DNA of 64,000 bases from NCBI RefSeq assembly GCF_028747985.1, contig NZ_CP118108.1:1493501-1557500 (forward strand), written 5' to 3'. The position numbers and the translations under genes were made by a program. The notes under the pieces were generated by a model that was not told the origin of the DNA, did not search any database, and saw only the letters and a program-made list of their open reading frames with translations. The stretch comes from Paenibacillus urinalis (GTDB lineage: Bacteria; Bacillota; Bacilli; Paenibacillales; Paenibacillaceae). Shown one piece after another: positions 16,875-24,443 of this stretch (the first letter of the stretch is position 1; the number at the start of each line of letters is the position of its first letter).

Positions 16875-18098
16875 TTAGGATACTTCAGATGTGGCCAGGG
16901 TTACGGTAAATCCAAGGTTTTCTAGCTTTCGAACGGTTTGTTTGACGATCGCATCTTGGTGTCGTTTCTCAAAATAATCGGAGCCTAAGTCTTTATAATC
17001 TTCTTGCCTGGTTAGTAAATGGTAAGCAATGGTCATGATGGAATGGGCTACAGCAACAGCTGCGCGGTGCCTTCCTTTGCGAGCTGCAATTCGCCTGTAC
17101 TGGGCACCGAGATAATTATCAGATCCCCGTATGGAATGAGAAGCTTCGATGAGTGCGGATCGGAGATATTTGTTGCCTTTACGTGTTTTGGAGGACTTGC
17201 GTTTGCCTGCACTTTCATTGTGACCTGGAACAAGACCAACCCATGAGCATAAATGGGCTGAACTCGGGAAACGAGAAGCAATGTCCGTGCCAATCTCGGC
17301 GAGGATTTGTTCTGTCGTTCGGGCTGCGATTCCCGGAATGCTATCCAGTCGATCCAGGTCTTTTTGGAAAGGGGCGAGCCGTTTGGCTACCTCCATATCC
17401 AGCTCTATGATTTGTTCGTTCAGGAAGTCGATATGGGTAAGCATGGTTTTTAACATCATCCGCTGATGTGAACTCATGTTGCCCTTCAGCGCGAGCTCGA
17501 GTTCTTCTTTCTTTCTCTTCATGGATCTGCGTGCAAAGCCAGCCAGTGTCTCCGGATCGGTTTCACCATTAACCATGGCTTCAAGCATGTCCCGGCTCGA
17601 GAGCCCCATAATGTCTGAGACGACAGAAGCGAGCTTGATATTGGCACCTTCCAAAACTTTTTGCACACGGTTATGTTCACGAGAACGTTCTTGAATCAGA
17701 CTCCGACGATAGCGAACAAGTTCTCTCATTTCACGTTGGTTACGATCGGGAATATAGCTAGGTTTAAGCAGACCATGCCGAAGTAGATTGCAAATCCATT
17801 CCGCATCTTTCACGTCGGTTTTCCGTCCGGGAACTGCTTTTATGTGCTGTGCGTTGACGACTAGGAATTCGATATCTTCGGCTTCCAGCAGGTTCACGAT
17901 GGGTTTCCAAAACACACCGGTGCTCTCCATGGCCACATGAGTGCAGCGGTGGTTCTTAATCCAATCGATGAGTTCTAAGATAAAGACCGTGTGGGTACGG
18001 AAGGTTTTAATCTCCTTTCCTTCAGGTGTAATGATGCATGCAGTAATGTTCTTCTTGTGAACATCCAAACCGCATGCTCGTTCGATGAGAACATCCAT
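16875..18098 (-). CDS. IS110-family transposase (DEDD recombinase)
   Basis: 407 residues. The N-terminal RuvC-like domain carries D12 (LDVHKK), E58 (AMESTG) and D95/D98 (TDVKDAE), the DEDD set. A coiled coil follows, then the C-terminal Tnp20/IS116 domain with SIPGIAARTTEQILAEIGTD, WVGLVPGHNESAGKRK (the Ser expected to act as nucleophile) and the basic KTRKGNKYLRSALIEA. The ATG at 18098 has AAAGGTGA upstream, and 16 extra residues from 18146 lack an SD. These enzymes recombine donor and target DNA guided by a bridge RNA. The gene is intact, so the element may be active. Confidence 0.95.
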   Translation of the reverse strand: MDVLIERACGLDVHKKNITACIITPEGKEIKTFRTHTVFILELIDWIKNHRCTHVAMESTGVFWKPIVNLLEAEDIEFLVVNAQHIKAVPGRKTDVKDAEWICNLLRHGLLKPSYIPDRNQREMRELVRYRRSLIQERSREHNRVQKVLEGANIKLASVVSDIMGLSSRDMLEAMVNGETDPETLAGFARRSMKRKKEELELALKGNMSSHQRMMLKTMLTHIDFLNEQIIELDMEVAKRLAPFQKDLDRLDSIPGIAARTTEQILAEIGTDIASRFPSSAHLCSWVGLVPGHNESAGKRKSSKTRKGNKYLRSALIEASHSIRGSDNYLGAQYRRIAARKGRHRAAVAVAHSIMTIAYHLLTRQEDYKDLGSDYFEKRHQDAIVKQTVRKLENLGFTVTLATSEVS

Positions 18099-18109
18099 GA
18101 CAATCACCT

Positions 18110-18280
18110 TTCTACGGCAAAGTGAAATTGGGGGCTGGTGCAACAACCAAAAAGGGTTAATCTACCCTGCGTGCTTCCTAAACAGGAGCGACATTCAATG
18201 GTGCACCGAGGTCGCTGGGGTCAGACTAACGGAAGGGTTCAGGACACCATAGTTTATCGACCTCCCTCGCCAGCCGTAAG
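18110..18280 (-). ncRNA. candidate bridge RNA of the IS110 element
   Basis: The leader upstream of the transposase is structured. GAGGTCG and CGACCTC (18258-18264 and 18208-18214) close a large loop that contains, on the + strand, CTAACGG at 18226-18232. That is identical to the insertion target CT-AACGG at 18346-18352. Further 3' in the RNA, CTACCCTG (+ strand 18162-18169) is identical to the element end CT-ACCCTG at 16767-16774. Target loop first and donor loop second is the order in known bridge RNAs. A TATACT -10 lies at 18289-18284 (minus). Exact RNA ends are estimated. Confidence 0.6.
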
Positions 18281-18345
18281 AATAGTATAGAACGTATCCA
18301 TAAAATTTTCATTATTCTGTGGTGCCCCGGGAGGGGCATGGGTGG

Positions 18346-18431
18346 CTAACGGGAAACGTTAGTTTAAAAACAGTATAGAGCAGATTGCCGATTGGCAGCT
18401 GCTCTTTTTCATTAAGCAAACTGGCAGTTTG
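18346..18431 (+). repeat. full dispersed repeat module (copy 8), IS110 target
   Basis: CTAACG (18346-18351) pairs with CGTTAG (18357-18362). A hairpin AGAGCAG...CTGCTCT (18377-18405) is followed by T5. CAAACT (18417-18422) pairs with AGTTTG (18426-18431), where the usual CTAAC/GTTAG arms have changed together. Confidence 0.85.
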
Positions 18432-18436
18432 GTTGA

Positions 18437-18782
18437 GCACGAAATTTAGGAAGGACTTGTAAATCTCTTGGAGAAAATAGTATTTACTTGAGAGAGTGGG
18501 GTGCTTATATGGAACTAACGTATGACGAATTTCTAATAAGAGACAGACAAATTGGTTTTGCACGTATCATTACTGATTGGGCAACGGTTTATTAATTTAT
18601 GTGATGTTTTCATAAATGAATAATATAGAGGTAGGGGACTAGGGAAGAAATTAATTGAAGTTATAACCGAAGAATTTGAAGGTATGATGGGCTTACTCGG
18701 TACGTTAGACGGTCATGGGCTTTACGAAAAGTATGGATTTATGAGAAATACTGAACGTTTTATGAATAGAAGAACTCGCTAA
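18437..18782 (+). pseudogene. GNAT acetyltransferase remnant
   Basis: Pieces of one GNAT protein are readable. First LGRTCKSLGENSIY and DRQIGFARIITDWATVY; then, after a small frameshift near 18589-18596, YLCDVFINE; and, after an in-frame TAA at 18621, YRGRGLGKKLIEVITEEFEG and GLYEKYGFMRNTERF. The acetyl-CoA loop RGRGLG is intact. The first 25-30 residues are missing exactly at the repeat edge. Its stop TAA lies in GCTAAC (18779-18784). The 18783-19013 gap holds only repeat debris. Confidence 0.8.
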
Positions 18783-18895
18783 CTGATCACAAAGCGGGAG
18801 CGCGGAATCAAGACTCTGATTGAACTAAAGGACATTATCTTGAATGTAACCTGATAGAGCATTCGCCAGCGTCTCCTGTATTCAGCAGGAATAAT

Positions 18896-18919
18896 CTAAC
18901 AGGAAACGTAAATTCAATG
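18896..18919 (+). repeat. degraded dispersed repeat (copy 9)
   Basis: CTAACAGGAAACGTAAATTCAA keeps the CTAAC core and spacing but has lost the pairing arm; TTGGCTGCTC downstream is a hairpin trace. Another trace (ACGAATGGGCAGGTTAATTA) follows the cupin gene at about 19364-19383. Confidence 0.5.
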
Positions 18920-19013
18920 AATAGAGAAAACAATCCCTATAAATTGGCTGCTCAATTCTAAGTCATCCATATAATATACAACATCACATTCGTAGAAAAA
19001 GGGGTCTTAAGAA

Positions 19014-19361
19014 ATGAAAGAAGGACATTTTGAAAAGATTAATTTATATGACATTACTAAGGAGATATCCGAATATAGAAACTGGATTGTGAATGAAGTA
19101 AATGATCATGTCCTACGTATTGCGGTTATTAATGGTGAATATCATTGGCATAAGCATGAAGATTGTGATGAGTTGTTCATGGTTCTTGAAGGAGAACTTT
19201 TGATTGATTTGGAAGATAGGACGATATCACTCAAACCTGGAGAAGTTTTCACTATTCCACGTAATGTTATGCATCGTACTAGGTCTAATGAAAGAACGGT
19301 TAATTTATGTTTTGAAAAATCCTCTAACGATATATCTGGCAAAACAGCAGAAAGTCTATAA
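19014..19361 (+). CDS. cupin domain protein (115 aa)
   Basis: A single small beta-barrel cupin. Motif 1 is EYHWHKHEDCDELFMVLEGE (metal-binding His-x-His...Glu, residues 43-62) and motif 2 is PGEVFTIPRNVMHRT (residues 77-91). The metal-binding set appears complete. Such stand-alone cupins bind small molecules or act as isomerases; the substrate cannot be told. ATG 19014 has AAAGGGG upstream. It lies between two degraded repeat copies. Confidence 0.82.
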   Translation: MKEGHFEKINLYDITKEISEYRNWIVNEVNDHVLRIAVINGEYHWHKHEDCDELFMVLEGELLIDLEDRTISLKPGEVFTIPRNVMHRTRSNERTVNLCFEKSSNDISGKTAESL

Positions 19362-19493
19362 TACGAATGGGCAGGTTAATTATATTAGAACTCTCCCCAT
19401 AATCAAGAATTACTTTTGATATAATCGTTAGGTACTTATTTTATTGATTTTGCTACAAGACTTAAAAAAACAATTGGAAGGATGATCACACTC

Positions 19494-20045
19494 TTGATTA
19501 CAGGAAGAAAAGTCCAGCTACGCCCTGTTTCGTTAGAGGATTTTAAAAGGACGTTCGAATGGCGAAACGATGAAGAATTTGCGAAAATGAGTGCAGGCAC
19601 GGACTTATTCCGATATAGTCATGTTACCTTGGACCAGATTGAGTCCACGTATGAAAAGGAAATTAGAACACTTGATCGACGGGAAAAAGGTGAATTTTCC
19701 ATTTATACGCAGGAGGAAGATCCAAAGCATATTGGTTTCATTGTCTACCGTGAAATGAATATTGTTGCACGGCGGTGCACGATTGGAATGGGAATTGGCG
19801 ATAAAGAGTATTGGAGCAAAGGATTTGGATCTGATGCTCTTAAGACACTGATCCATTATTTATTTCAAACGATGAACTTAAACCGTGTGCAGCTTGATAC
19901 TTGGAGTGGAAACGAGCGAGCTATTCGTTCCTATGAAAAATGCGGTTTCGTTGTCGAGGGACGGATGCGGAACCATTCTTTTGTAGATGGAAAGTACTAT
20001 GATACTGTTGTGCTGGGGTTATTGAAAGAGGAATTTCAATACTGA
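19494..20045 (+). CDS. GNAT acetyltransferase, RimJ/RimL type
   Basis: 183 residues. GRKVQLRPVSLEDFKRTFEWRND at the start is the RimJ/RimL signature. MGIGDKEYWSKGFGSDALK (near residue 100) is the acetyl-CoA site, then LNRVQLDTWSGNERAIRSYEKCGFVVEGRMR. These enzymes acetylate protein N-termini or amino compounds. The TTG at 19494 is preferred because AAGGATGATC lies upstream; the ATG at 19482 is inside that SD. Followed by a repeat module at 20112. Confidence 0.88.
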   Translation: MITGRKVQLRPVSLEDFKRTFEWRNDEEFAKMSAGTDLFRYSHVTLDQIESTYEKEIRTLDRREKGEFSIYTQEEDPKHIGFIVYREMNIVARRCTIGMGIGDKEYWSKGFGSDALKTLIHYLFQTMNLNRVQLDTWSGNERAIRSYEKCGFVVEGRMRNHSFVDGKYYDTVVLGLLKEEFQY

Positions 20046-20111
20046 AGAGATTTATTTATGAGATAGATTTCACGAAGGCAGCTGGCGAAAAGGATGGATG
20101 CCTTTGTTCAT

Positions 20112-20180
20112 CTAATGGCAAACGTTAGTTAAATCAGTCAGGAGCAGTTGCCAGTTGGTAGCTGTTCTTTTTACATTAAG
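20112..20180 (+). repeat. full dispersed repeat module (copy 10)
   Basis: CTAATG (20112-20117) faces CGTTAG (20123-20128). Hairpin GGAGCAG...AGCTGTTC (20140-20168) with T5, then ATTAAGTACGGGTG, a decayed second core. It is the last copy seen in the window and marks the right edge of the accessory zone. Confidence 0.8.
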
Positions 20181-20214
20181 TACGGGTGTTTATTTTTATA
20201 AGGAGGCTTCTACG

Positions 20215-20997
20215 ATGATTAAGGATGAATGGTTTACAGTACAGAGCATTGACAATCGTACCTATGCAATCAGTGAATACGGACATTGGGAGAAGGTGCA
20301 TTCTTTTCTATTATTGGGGGAAGAGCGGGCCGCACTGATTGATACAGGTCTTGGCATCGATAATATGAGGAGAGTAACCGACCAGTTGACGACTTTACCT
20401 CTGGATGTCATTACAACACATGTCCATGCAGATCATATTGGAAGTCATGGGGAATTTGAACGAATCTACGTCCATCCCGCCGATGAAGACTGGTTAATAA
20501 ACGGAATTCAAGGCTTAACCATCGAGCAGATTAGAAAGGATATGAGCAGAAACATTACACTCCCCACACCATCTGCCTTTAATCCGAGTACATATAGACC
20601 CTTTCAAGGACAGCCATCAGGTCTGTTAGAAGATGGGGATATCATCGAGCTAGGTAACAGAAAAATAGTCATATATCATACGCCAGGTCATTCTCCAGGT
20701 CACATCTCTGTATTTGATGAGGCTAACGGGTATTTGTTTACCGGTGATCTGCTCTATGATGAGACCCCTGTATATGCTTTTTACCCTTCAACAAGCCCAG
20801 TTGATTTAGTTCAATCCTTAGAACGAATTGCAGAGATTCCAGGTGTCAAGATGGTGTATGGTTCTCATAATACATTAGGACTTGACCCTAGCATTTTAGA
20901 GGAAGTAAAGAGAGCGACAACGTACATGAAAGAGAACGATCTTGTTAAATTCGGAACCGGGGTACATCATTTTGGACGTTTTAGTGTGCAGTTCTAA
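20215..20997 (+). CDS. MBL-fold metallohydrolase
   Basis: 260 residues. The metal site is complete: THVHADHIG (HxHxDH), later His in YHTPGHSPGHIS, Asp in FTGDLLYD and His in YGSHN. ATG 20215 is preceded by AAGGAGG at eight bases. The glyoxalase II/beta-lactamase superfamily hydrolyses thioesters, lactones, phosphodiesters or similar bonds; the substrate here is unknown. It is followed 15 bases later by a membrane-anchored gene and then a tiny membrane gene, probably one operon. Confidence 0.9.
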   Translation: MIKDEWFTVQSIDNRTYAISEYGHWEKVHSFLLLGEERAALIDTGLGIDNMRRVTDQLTTLPLDVITTHVHADHIGSHGEFERIYVHPADEDWLINGIQGLTIEQIRKDMSRNITLPTPSAFNPSTYRPFQGQPSGLLEDGDIIELGNRKIVIYHTPGHSPGHISVFDEANGYLFTGDLLYDETPVYAFYPSTSPVDLVQSLERIAEIPGVKMVYGSHNTLGLDPSILEEVKRATTYMKENDLVKFGTGVHHFGRFSVQF

Positions 20998-21012
20998 AGA
21001 GGAGGGGCCAAC

Positions 21013-21495
21013 ATTTCTACTGCAAATCAACTCACCCCACATAAGAAATATGTTATCTTCGCCTGTCTTGCCTTAATTATCCTTGGCCTTGTCCTGTATC
21101 ATCGCGGGACTCCGTTTGAGCGGACATTCGATAGCGTAATATATTCCACAGAAGATTCATATAAGCAGAATACAACGATACATATAGAAGGTGTGCGGTA
21201 TAAACGGCTCTCCGGCGAGCATCGAATTGTCGGCAGTGTCACAGTAGATCAGGATTTGACATATCCCATCACGGCAGACCTGGATGGTACGGATTATATT
21301 CATCACATAGTGCAATGGGGTGAAGACAAAGTGCCACGGACGGCAGGGGCCATTCATATTTCGAAGGATTTCAGCACGATATGGATTAAATCCGATGATT
21401 TTGATACCAAATACAGTATAATGGATGGATATGCATTTGGGCCCACTGAAGCTTGGGAAAAGCTCAAAAGTACAATGCCAAGTGATCGAAAGTAA
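21013..21495 (+). CDS. membrane-anchored hypothetical protein, apparent ATT start
   Basis: The frame has no ATG, GTG or TTG before codon 61. GAGGAGGGG stands five bases upstream of an ATT at 21013, and the product from there is well formed: (M)STANQLTPHKKYVIFACLAL, a membrane helix, then an exported domain of about 125 residues with VDQDLTYPITADLDGTDY and FSTIWIKSDDF. I therefore propose initiation at ATT or a mutated ATG. Lies between the MBL gene and a tiny membrane gene; unknown function. Confidence 0.6.
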   Translation: MSTANQLTPHKKYVIFACLALIILGLVLYHRGTPFERTFDSVIYSTEDSYKQNTTIHIEGVRYKRLSGEHRIVGSVTVDQDLTYPITADLDGTDYIHHIVQWGEDKVPRTAGAIHISKDFSTIWIKSDDFDTKYSIMDGYAFGPTEAWEKLKSTMPSDRK

Positions 21496-21522
21496 CAAGG
21501 GTACCAAGGAAAGGGGATTAAG

Positions 21523-21708
21523 TTGAGTATTATTATTTCGATTATAGGGTTGATTATTACTTTTTTTATCATTAAGCTGGCAATTGATGATTCCAAGAAC
21601 ACCAAATATAACAAGCTCATCTTAAGAGAATTAAGAGAGATGAATGAATATCTGAGAAAAAGAGATGAAGAATTGCGAGCACCTCGTCAGGACTCTATAG
21701 ACCAATGA
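21523..21708 (+). CDS. tiny membrane protein with charged tail (61 aa)
   Basis: TTG 21523 with AAGGGGATTA upstream. One N-terminal membrane helix (IIISIIGLIITFFIIKLAI) is followed by a charged helix (YNKLILRELREMNEYLRKRDEEL) that could form a coiled coil. The same layout is seen at 34535-34726. Last gene of the MBL operon; function unknown. Confidence 0.6.
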   Translation: MSIIISIIGLIITFFIIKLAIDDSKNTKYNKLILRELREMNEYLRKRDEELRAPRQDSIDQ

Positions 21709-21803
21709 TCAAATAAGAAATGGTCTATTCATTTCTACATATTTCCCTTTTAAGTGCTAGTGCAGGTATACTCTTGCTTGGATCAATTATGCCTAAGAGC
21801 TGT

Positions 21804-21876
21804 AAGCTCATGCTGAATTCTTATTGTCGGTGTTGGTGGTGACACTAATCCTCAATAACTCGGTGTGAGCTTTTTT
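21804..21876 (+). terminator. probable terminator with long loop
   Basis: AAGCTCA (21804-21810) pairs with TGAGCTT (21866-21872), followed by T residues. The wide loop has internal pairing. No gene is visible in 21709-22004. Confidence 0.45.
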
Positions 21877-22004
21877 ATATAGGTTACTAAATTCAGAACT
21901 GACGTACCAATAGTTGAAAGAGCGATGTTTCTTGAAAGAAAGCAACTTTTCTAAATTTTATTGCGTTAATTTTTATAGATAGGATTAAAAGGGGGATGAT
22001 CATT

Positions 22005-22641
22005 ATGTACAAGTCCATACCCATTATTTTCATCTTTGTTTTTCTTCTCATCATGACAGCTTGTACAAGCAACGCAACCGACTCGGCATCACAGCACGAA
22101 CAAAGTGAAGTTAATTCGGATCAGCATAGTAAAACAGTTTTGCATGCTCAGGAACTATTGCCTTTTTTTGAAAAGAATCAGCTTGTTAATGACTCCGATG
22201 TGATTATCTTTGGAACGGTCCTTTCTCAGGAAGTACAAAAAGATTTTAAAGGACATCCTGCCACGGATACTTTCATTCAGGTGGAAACGGTATATAAGGG
22301 AGAGCCTGCTGAAACGGTAGAAGTGCGGGCAAGTGGCGGGGAGACTGATGATATGATTTACGTAGTGAATGAAGGACCCCCTTACGTTTGACATCGGAGA
22401 AGAAGTCGTTGTATTTCTGAGTCATAATAAAGGATCTTTACCGGATAAAGATTACTTTGGATATTATGTAGTCGGACTAACCCAAGGAAAATTCAGTGTC
22501 GATACTCAGTCAAATGGGATCATTGAAAATGGTACGGGAACGTACAGTTTCAACTTTAACAATCTTCAAAATGAAATTGATGATCTTGAAGAATATAACA
22601 AAACACATGATGTTTCAAGAGTGATTCTGCCGGAAGGGTAA
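22005..22641 (+). pseudogene. lipoprotein gene with a one-base frameshift
   Basis: ATG 22005 (AAAGGGGGAT SD) starts a lipoprotein signal (IPIIFIFVFLLIMTAC, lipobox MTAC) and a domain with NDSDVIIFGTVLSQEV. The frame is lost at the C5 run 22377-22381. Removing one C continues EGPLTFDIGEEVVVFLSHNK to a natural end at 22641. The whole protein (about 210 residues) resembles Bacillus/Paenibacillus lipoproteins with a 'DSDVIIxGxV...GEEYLxFL' pattern, of unknown role. Either a real mutation, a phase-variable tract or a sequence error. Confidence 0.75.
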
Positions 22642-22645
22642 GAAA

Positions 22646-22768
22646 ATGGTATTTAATATAGAACAATATCCGTCTTATTTGCTTGCTTTCATACGAAATA
22701 ATATAGATTTACTGGACAAAAAATTTAACGATATCTATAATCTTAACTATGTTTTTACGCTTCAATGA
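22646..22768 (+). CDS. possible tiny protein (40 aa)
   Basis: ATG 22646 lies four bases after the preceding stop, with GGAAGGG eight bases upstream. The sequence (MVFNIEQYPSYLLAFIRNN...) is protein-like but unknown. It could equally be a non-coding gap. Confidence 0.3.
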   Translation: MVFNIEQYPSYLLAFIRNNIDLLDKKFNDIYNLNYVFTLQ

Positions 22769-22785
22769 CAAGAGGAGTACTGTAG

Positions 22786-23286
22786 ATGAAGATGAGTATA
22801 GATTTTACAAAGGACGATTATTGGAAGCTGAATAAGTATGTGATGTTCCATATGCCACAATTTAAGAATATGATCCTCCTGGTCATGATCCTATTGCCAA
22901 TCCTGATGTGCGCTGCATTAAAAGTGCTCGGCAGATCTTGGGAGGTCTCGATTATACTAGGTCTGCTTATTGGGATACTTGCGGATCTCTATGTTGTTTT
23001 TTCTGTGAAGCTAAAGGTGCAGCGACATGTGAAGACGAACAAAGGCCTGATCGGTGAGCATACGATTGAAGTAAATGAACAGGGCTTTACCGAAACAACC
23101 TCGATTAACCAAACGAATTACCCATGGAGCAAGGTAGCGCATCTTCGTGAAGATCCTCAATACTTCTATGTGTTTGTGAATGATTCGCAGGGCATTGGTG
23201 TTCCGAAAAGAGGATTTGCTAACACTGCGCAGCAAACGGAATTTAGACAATTAGTGGAGAAGTACGCCAACCGTCGTTGGGGTTAA
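22786..23286 (+). CDS. YcxB-like membrane protein
   Basis: 166 residues. An N-terminal cytoplasmic strand (IDFTKDDYWKLNKYVMFH), two membrane helices (about 30-75), and the C-terminal YcxB domain with GEHTIEVNEQGFTETTSINQTNYPWSKVAHL and YFYVFVNDSQGIGVPKRGF. The family is widespread in Firmicutes, PH-domain-like and of unknown role. AGAGGAG lies eight bases before ATG 22786. Confidence 0.85.
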   Translation: MKMSIDFTKDDYWKLNKYVMFHMPQFKNMILLVMILLPILMCAALKVLGRSWEVSIILGLLIGILADLYVVFSVKLKVQRHVKTNKGLIGEHTIEVNEQGFTETTSINQTNYPWSKVAHLREDPQYFYVFVNDSQGIGVPKRGFANTAQQTEFRQLVEKYANRRWG

Positions 23287-23310
23287 CAATGATCACTCCA
23301 TCATTTTGAG

Positions 23311-23343
23311 AAAAGCTCATCTGACCCAGATGATGCTTTTTTT
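23311..23343 (+). terminator. Rho-independent terminator
   Basis: AAAAGCTCATCTG pairs with AGATGATGCTTTT around ACCC, then T-rich sequence. Confidence 0.75.
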
Positions 23344-23442
23344 ATTTAAACGAAACTTATCCCCCTGTCGCATCGTTATTGTAAATTAAGAATGATCATT
23401 CTGAATACAATCTTAGAAGATGCTTACGAATGGAGTGATGGC

Positions 23443-23844
23443 ATGGTAAACGAACCGGCTGGGTTTTGGATTCGCTTTGGAGCTATTTTGCTAGATGCAA
23501 TTATTGTGGGTATTCCTTTGGCATTTGTGACCTCTTTCATTGTTGGGAACGTAGAAGAGAATTGGCTGAATGATACGGTTAGCTTTCTGTATTCCTTGCT
23601 TCTGCCTGTATTTTGGAGAGGGTATACCATAGGGAAATACATTTGCGGAATTAAGATTCGCAAGGTATCGGACAAAGGACCTCCCGGGATTGGCACGATG
23701 CTGCTGCGAGACGTTGTTGCCGGTCTGGTTTATGCAATTACGTTTGGAATCGGAACGATTGTCAGTGCACTGATGGTAGCGATCCGAGAGGATAAGCGCT
23801 CCCTTCATGATTTTATTGCAGGAACCGAAGTCGTACGCAACTAA
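23443..23844 (+). CDS. RDD family membrane protein
   Basis: 133 residues. The family's namesake positions are visible: AGFWIRFGAILLDAIIVGI (R...D in helix 1), FWRGYTIGKYICGIKIRKV and LLRDVVAG, with the C-terminal VAIREDKRSLHDFIAGTEVV. About three membrane helices. Role in transport is suspected for the family but unproven. ATG 23443 has GGAG seven bases upstream; the longer frame from 23392 has no SD. Confidence 0.88.
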   Translation: MVNEPAGFWIRFGAILLDAIIVGIPLAFVTSFIVGNVEENWLNDTVSFLYSLLLPVFWRGYTIGKYICGIKIRKVSDKGPPGIGTMLLRDVVAGLVYAITFGIGTIVSALMVAIREDKRSLHDFIAGTEVVRN

Positions 23845-23854
23845 AAAAAGGGAT

Positions 23855-23913
23855 AGCTCAAAACGCTGCGGGTTTCGTACGAAGAACTCTAGAAGCGGGT
23901 TGAGCTTTTTTTT
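23855..23913 (+). terminator. Rho-independent terminator
   Basis: AGCTCAA (23855-23861) pairs with TTGAGCT (23900-23906), with an inner partial stem, followed by T8. Confidence 0.75.
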
Positions 23914-23971
23914 CGCAACTCTCCTCATATAGCAAGCGTCTATACTATATCATCATCGGGAGGGCAGAATT

Positions 23972-24418
23972 TTGAAGATTAGGAAATGGCTTGTGCTATG
24001 TACAATGAGTCTTGTCATATTTATCGCGGCAGGATGTACAGAGGAGAAGAAAAAAATTGAGAGTGATATTGTTAATGAAGGGGCTGTATCCATTCAATTG
24101 GAGAGTATAGATTCCTATTTCAGTCCTGGAGACAAACCTTTTACCTTACAAACCATAGTGGACAGGGACGAAGTAGAGCAATTTGTTCAGGCGATTAACC
24201 AGGCGCAGGAAAGGCTCGGGATGCTCGATTATAGTCCCATGTTTGAAATGAACATTACTTATTCCGACGGCACATCAGAACTTTATCATCTGAATGTCGT
24301 CAATGGAGAAGTAGCAAGAGGACTGCTCGTTAGACTTGGAGAACAGTATGCTGCTTATGAAATTCCGGAAGATGCTTATGCAGAACTAGCAAGACTAATC
24401 TATAATGAAATAGAATGA
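23972..24418 (+). CDS. lipoprotein (148 aa)
   Basis: TTG 23972 follows GGGAGGG. The signal MKIRKWLVLCTMSLVIFIAA ends at a Cys (lipobox IAAGC, Cys22), so the protein is lipid-anchored outside the membrane. The mature part is acidic, with VSIQLESIDSYFSPGDKPFTL and EVEQFVQAINQAQERLG. Unknown function. It is separated from the next gene by 25 bases and is probably co-transcribed with it. Confidence 0.75.
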   Translation: MKIRKWLVLCTMSLVIFIAAGCTEEKKKIESDIVNEGAVSIQLESIDSYFSPGDKPFTLQTIVDRDEVEQFVQAINQAQERLGMLDYSPMFEMNITYSDGTSELYHLNVVNGEVARGLLVRLGEQYAAYEIPEDAYAELARLIYNEIE

Positions 24419-24443
24419 TACCACATCGAGGAGCGAAGTCACC

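Larger units (their letters stand above)
16769..18347 (-). mobile_element. IS110-family insertion sequence
   Basis: The borders are inferred from the interrupted repeat: AAGCT at 16764-16768 joins AACGGGAAACG at 18348 to restore the repeat consensus, with CT duplicated at both ends (16767-16768 and 18346-18347). That makes an element of about 1.58 kb without terminal inverted repeats, holding one DEDD transposase and a 250-bp leader. Duplication of only a CT core and lack of terminal repeats agree with IS110-type recombination. Confidence 0.75.

Noticed and set aside
4701..20180. Canonical integron attC sites with an integrase
   Set aside because: The cores AGCTAAC and GTTAGTT do not fit RYYYAAC/GTTRRRY, the core palindrome is only about 26 bases, and no tyrosine recombinase is visible. 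Only the general likeness to cassettes is kept as a finding.
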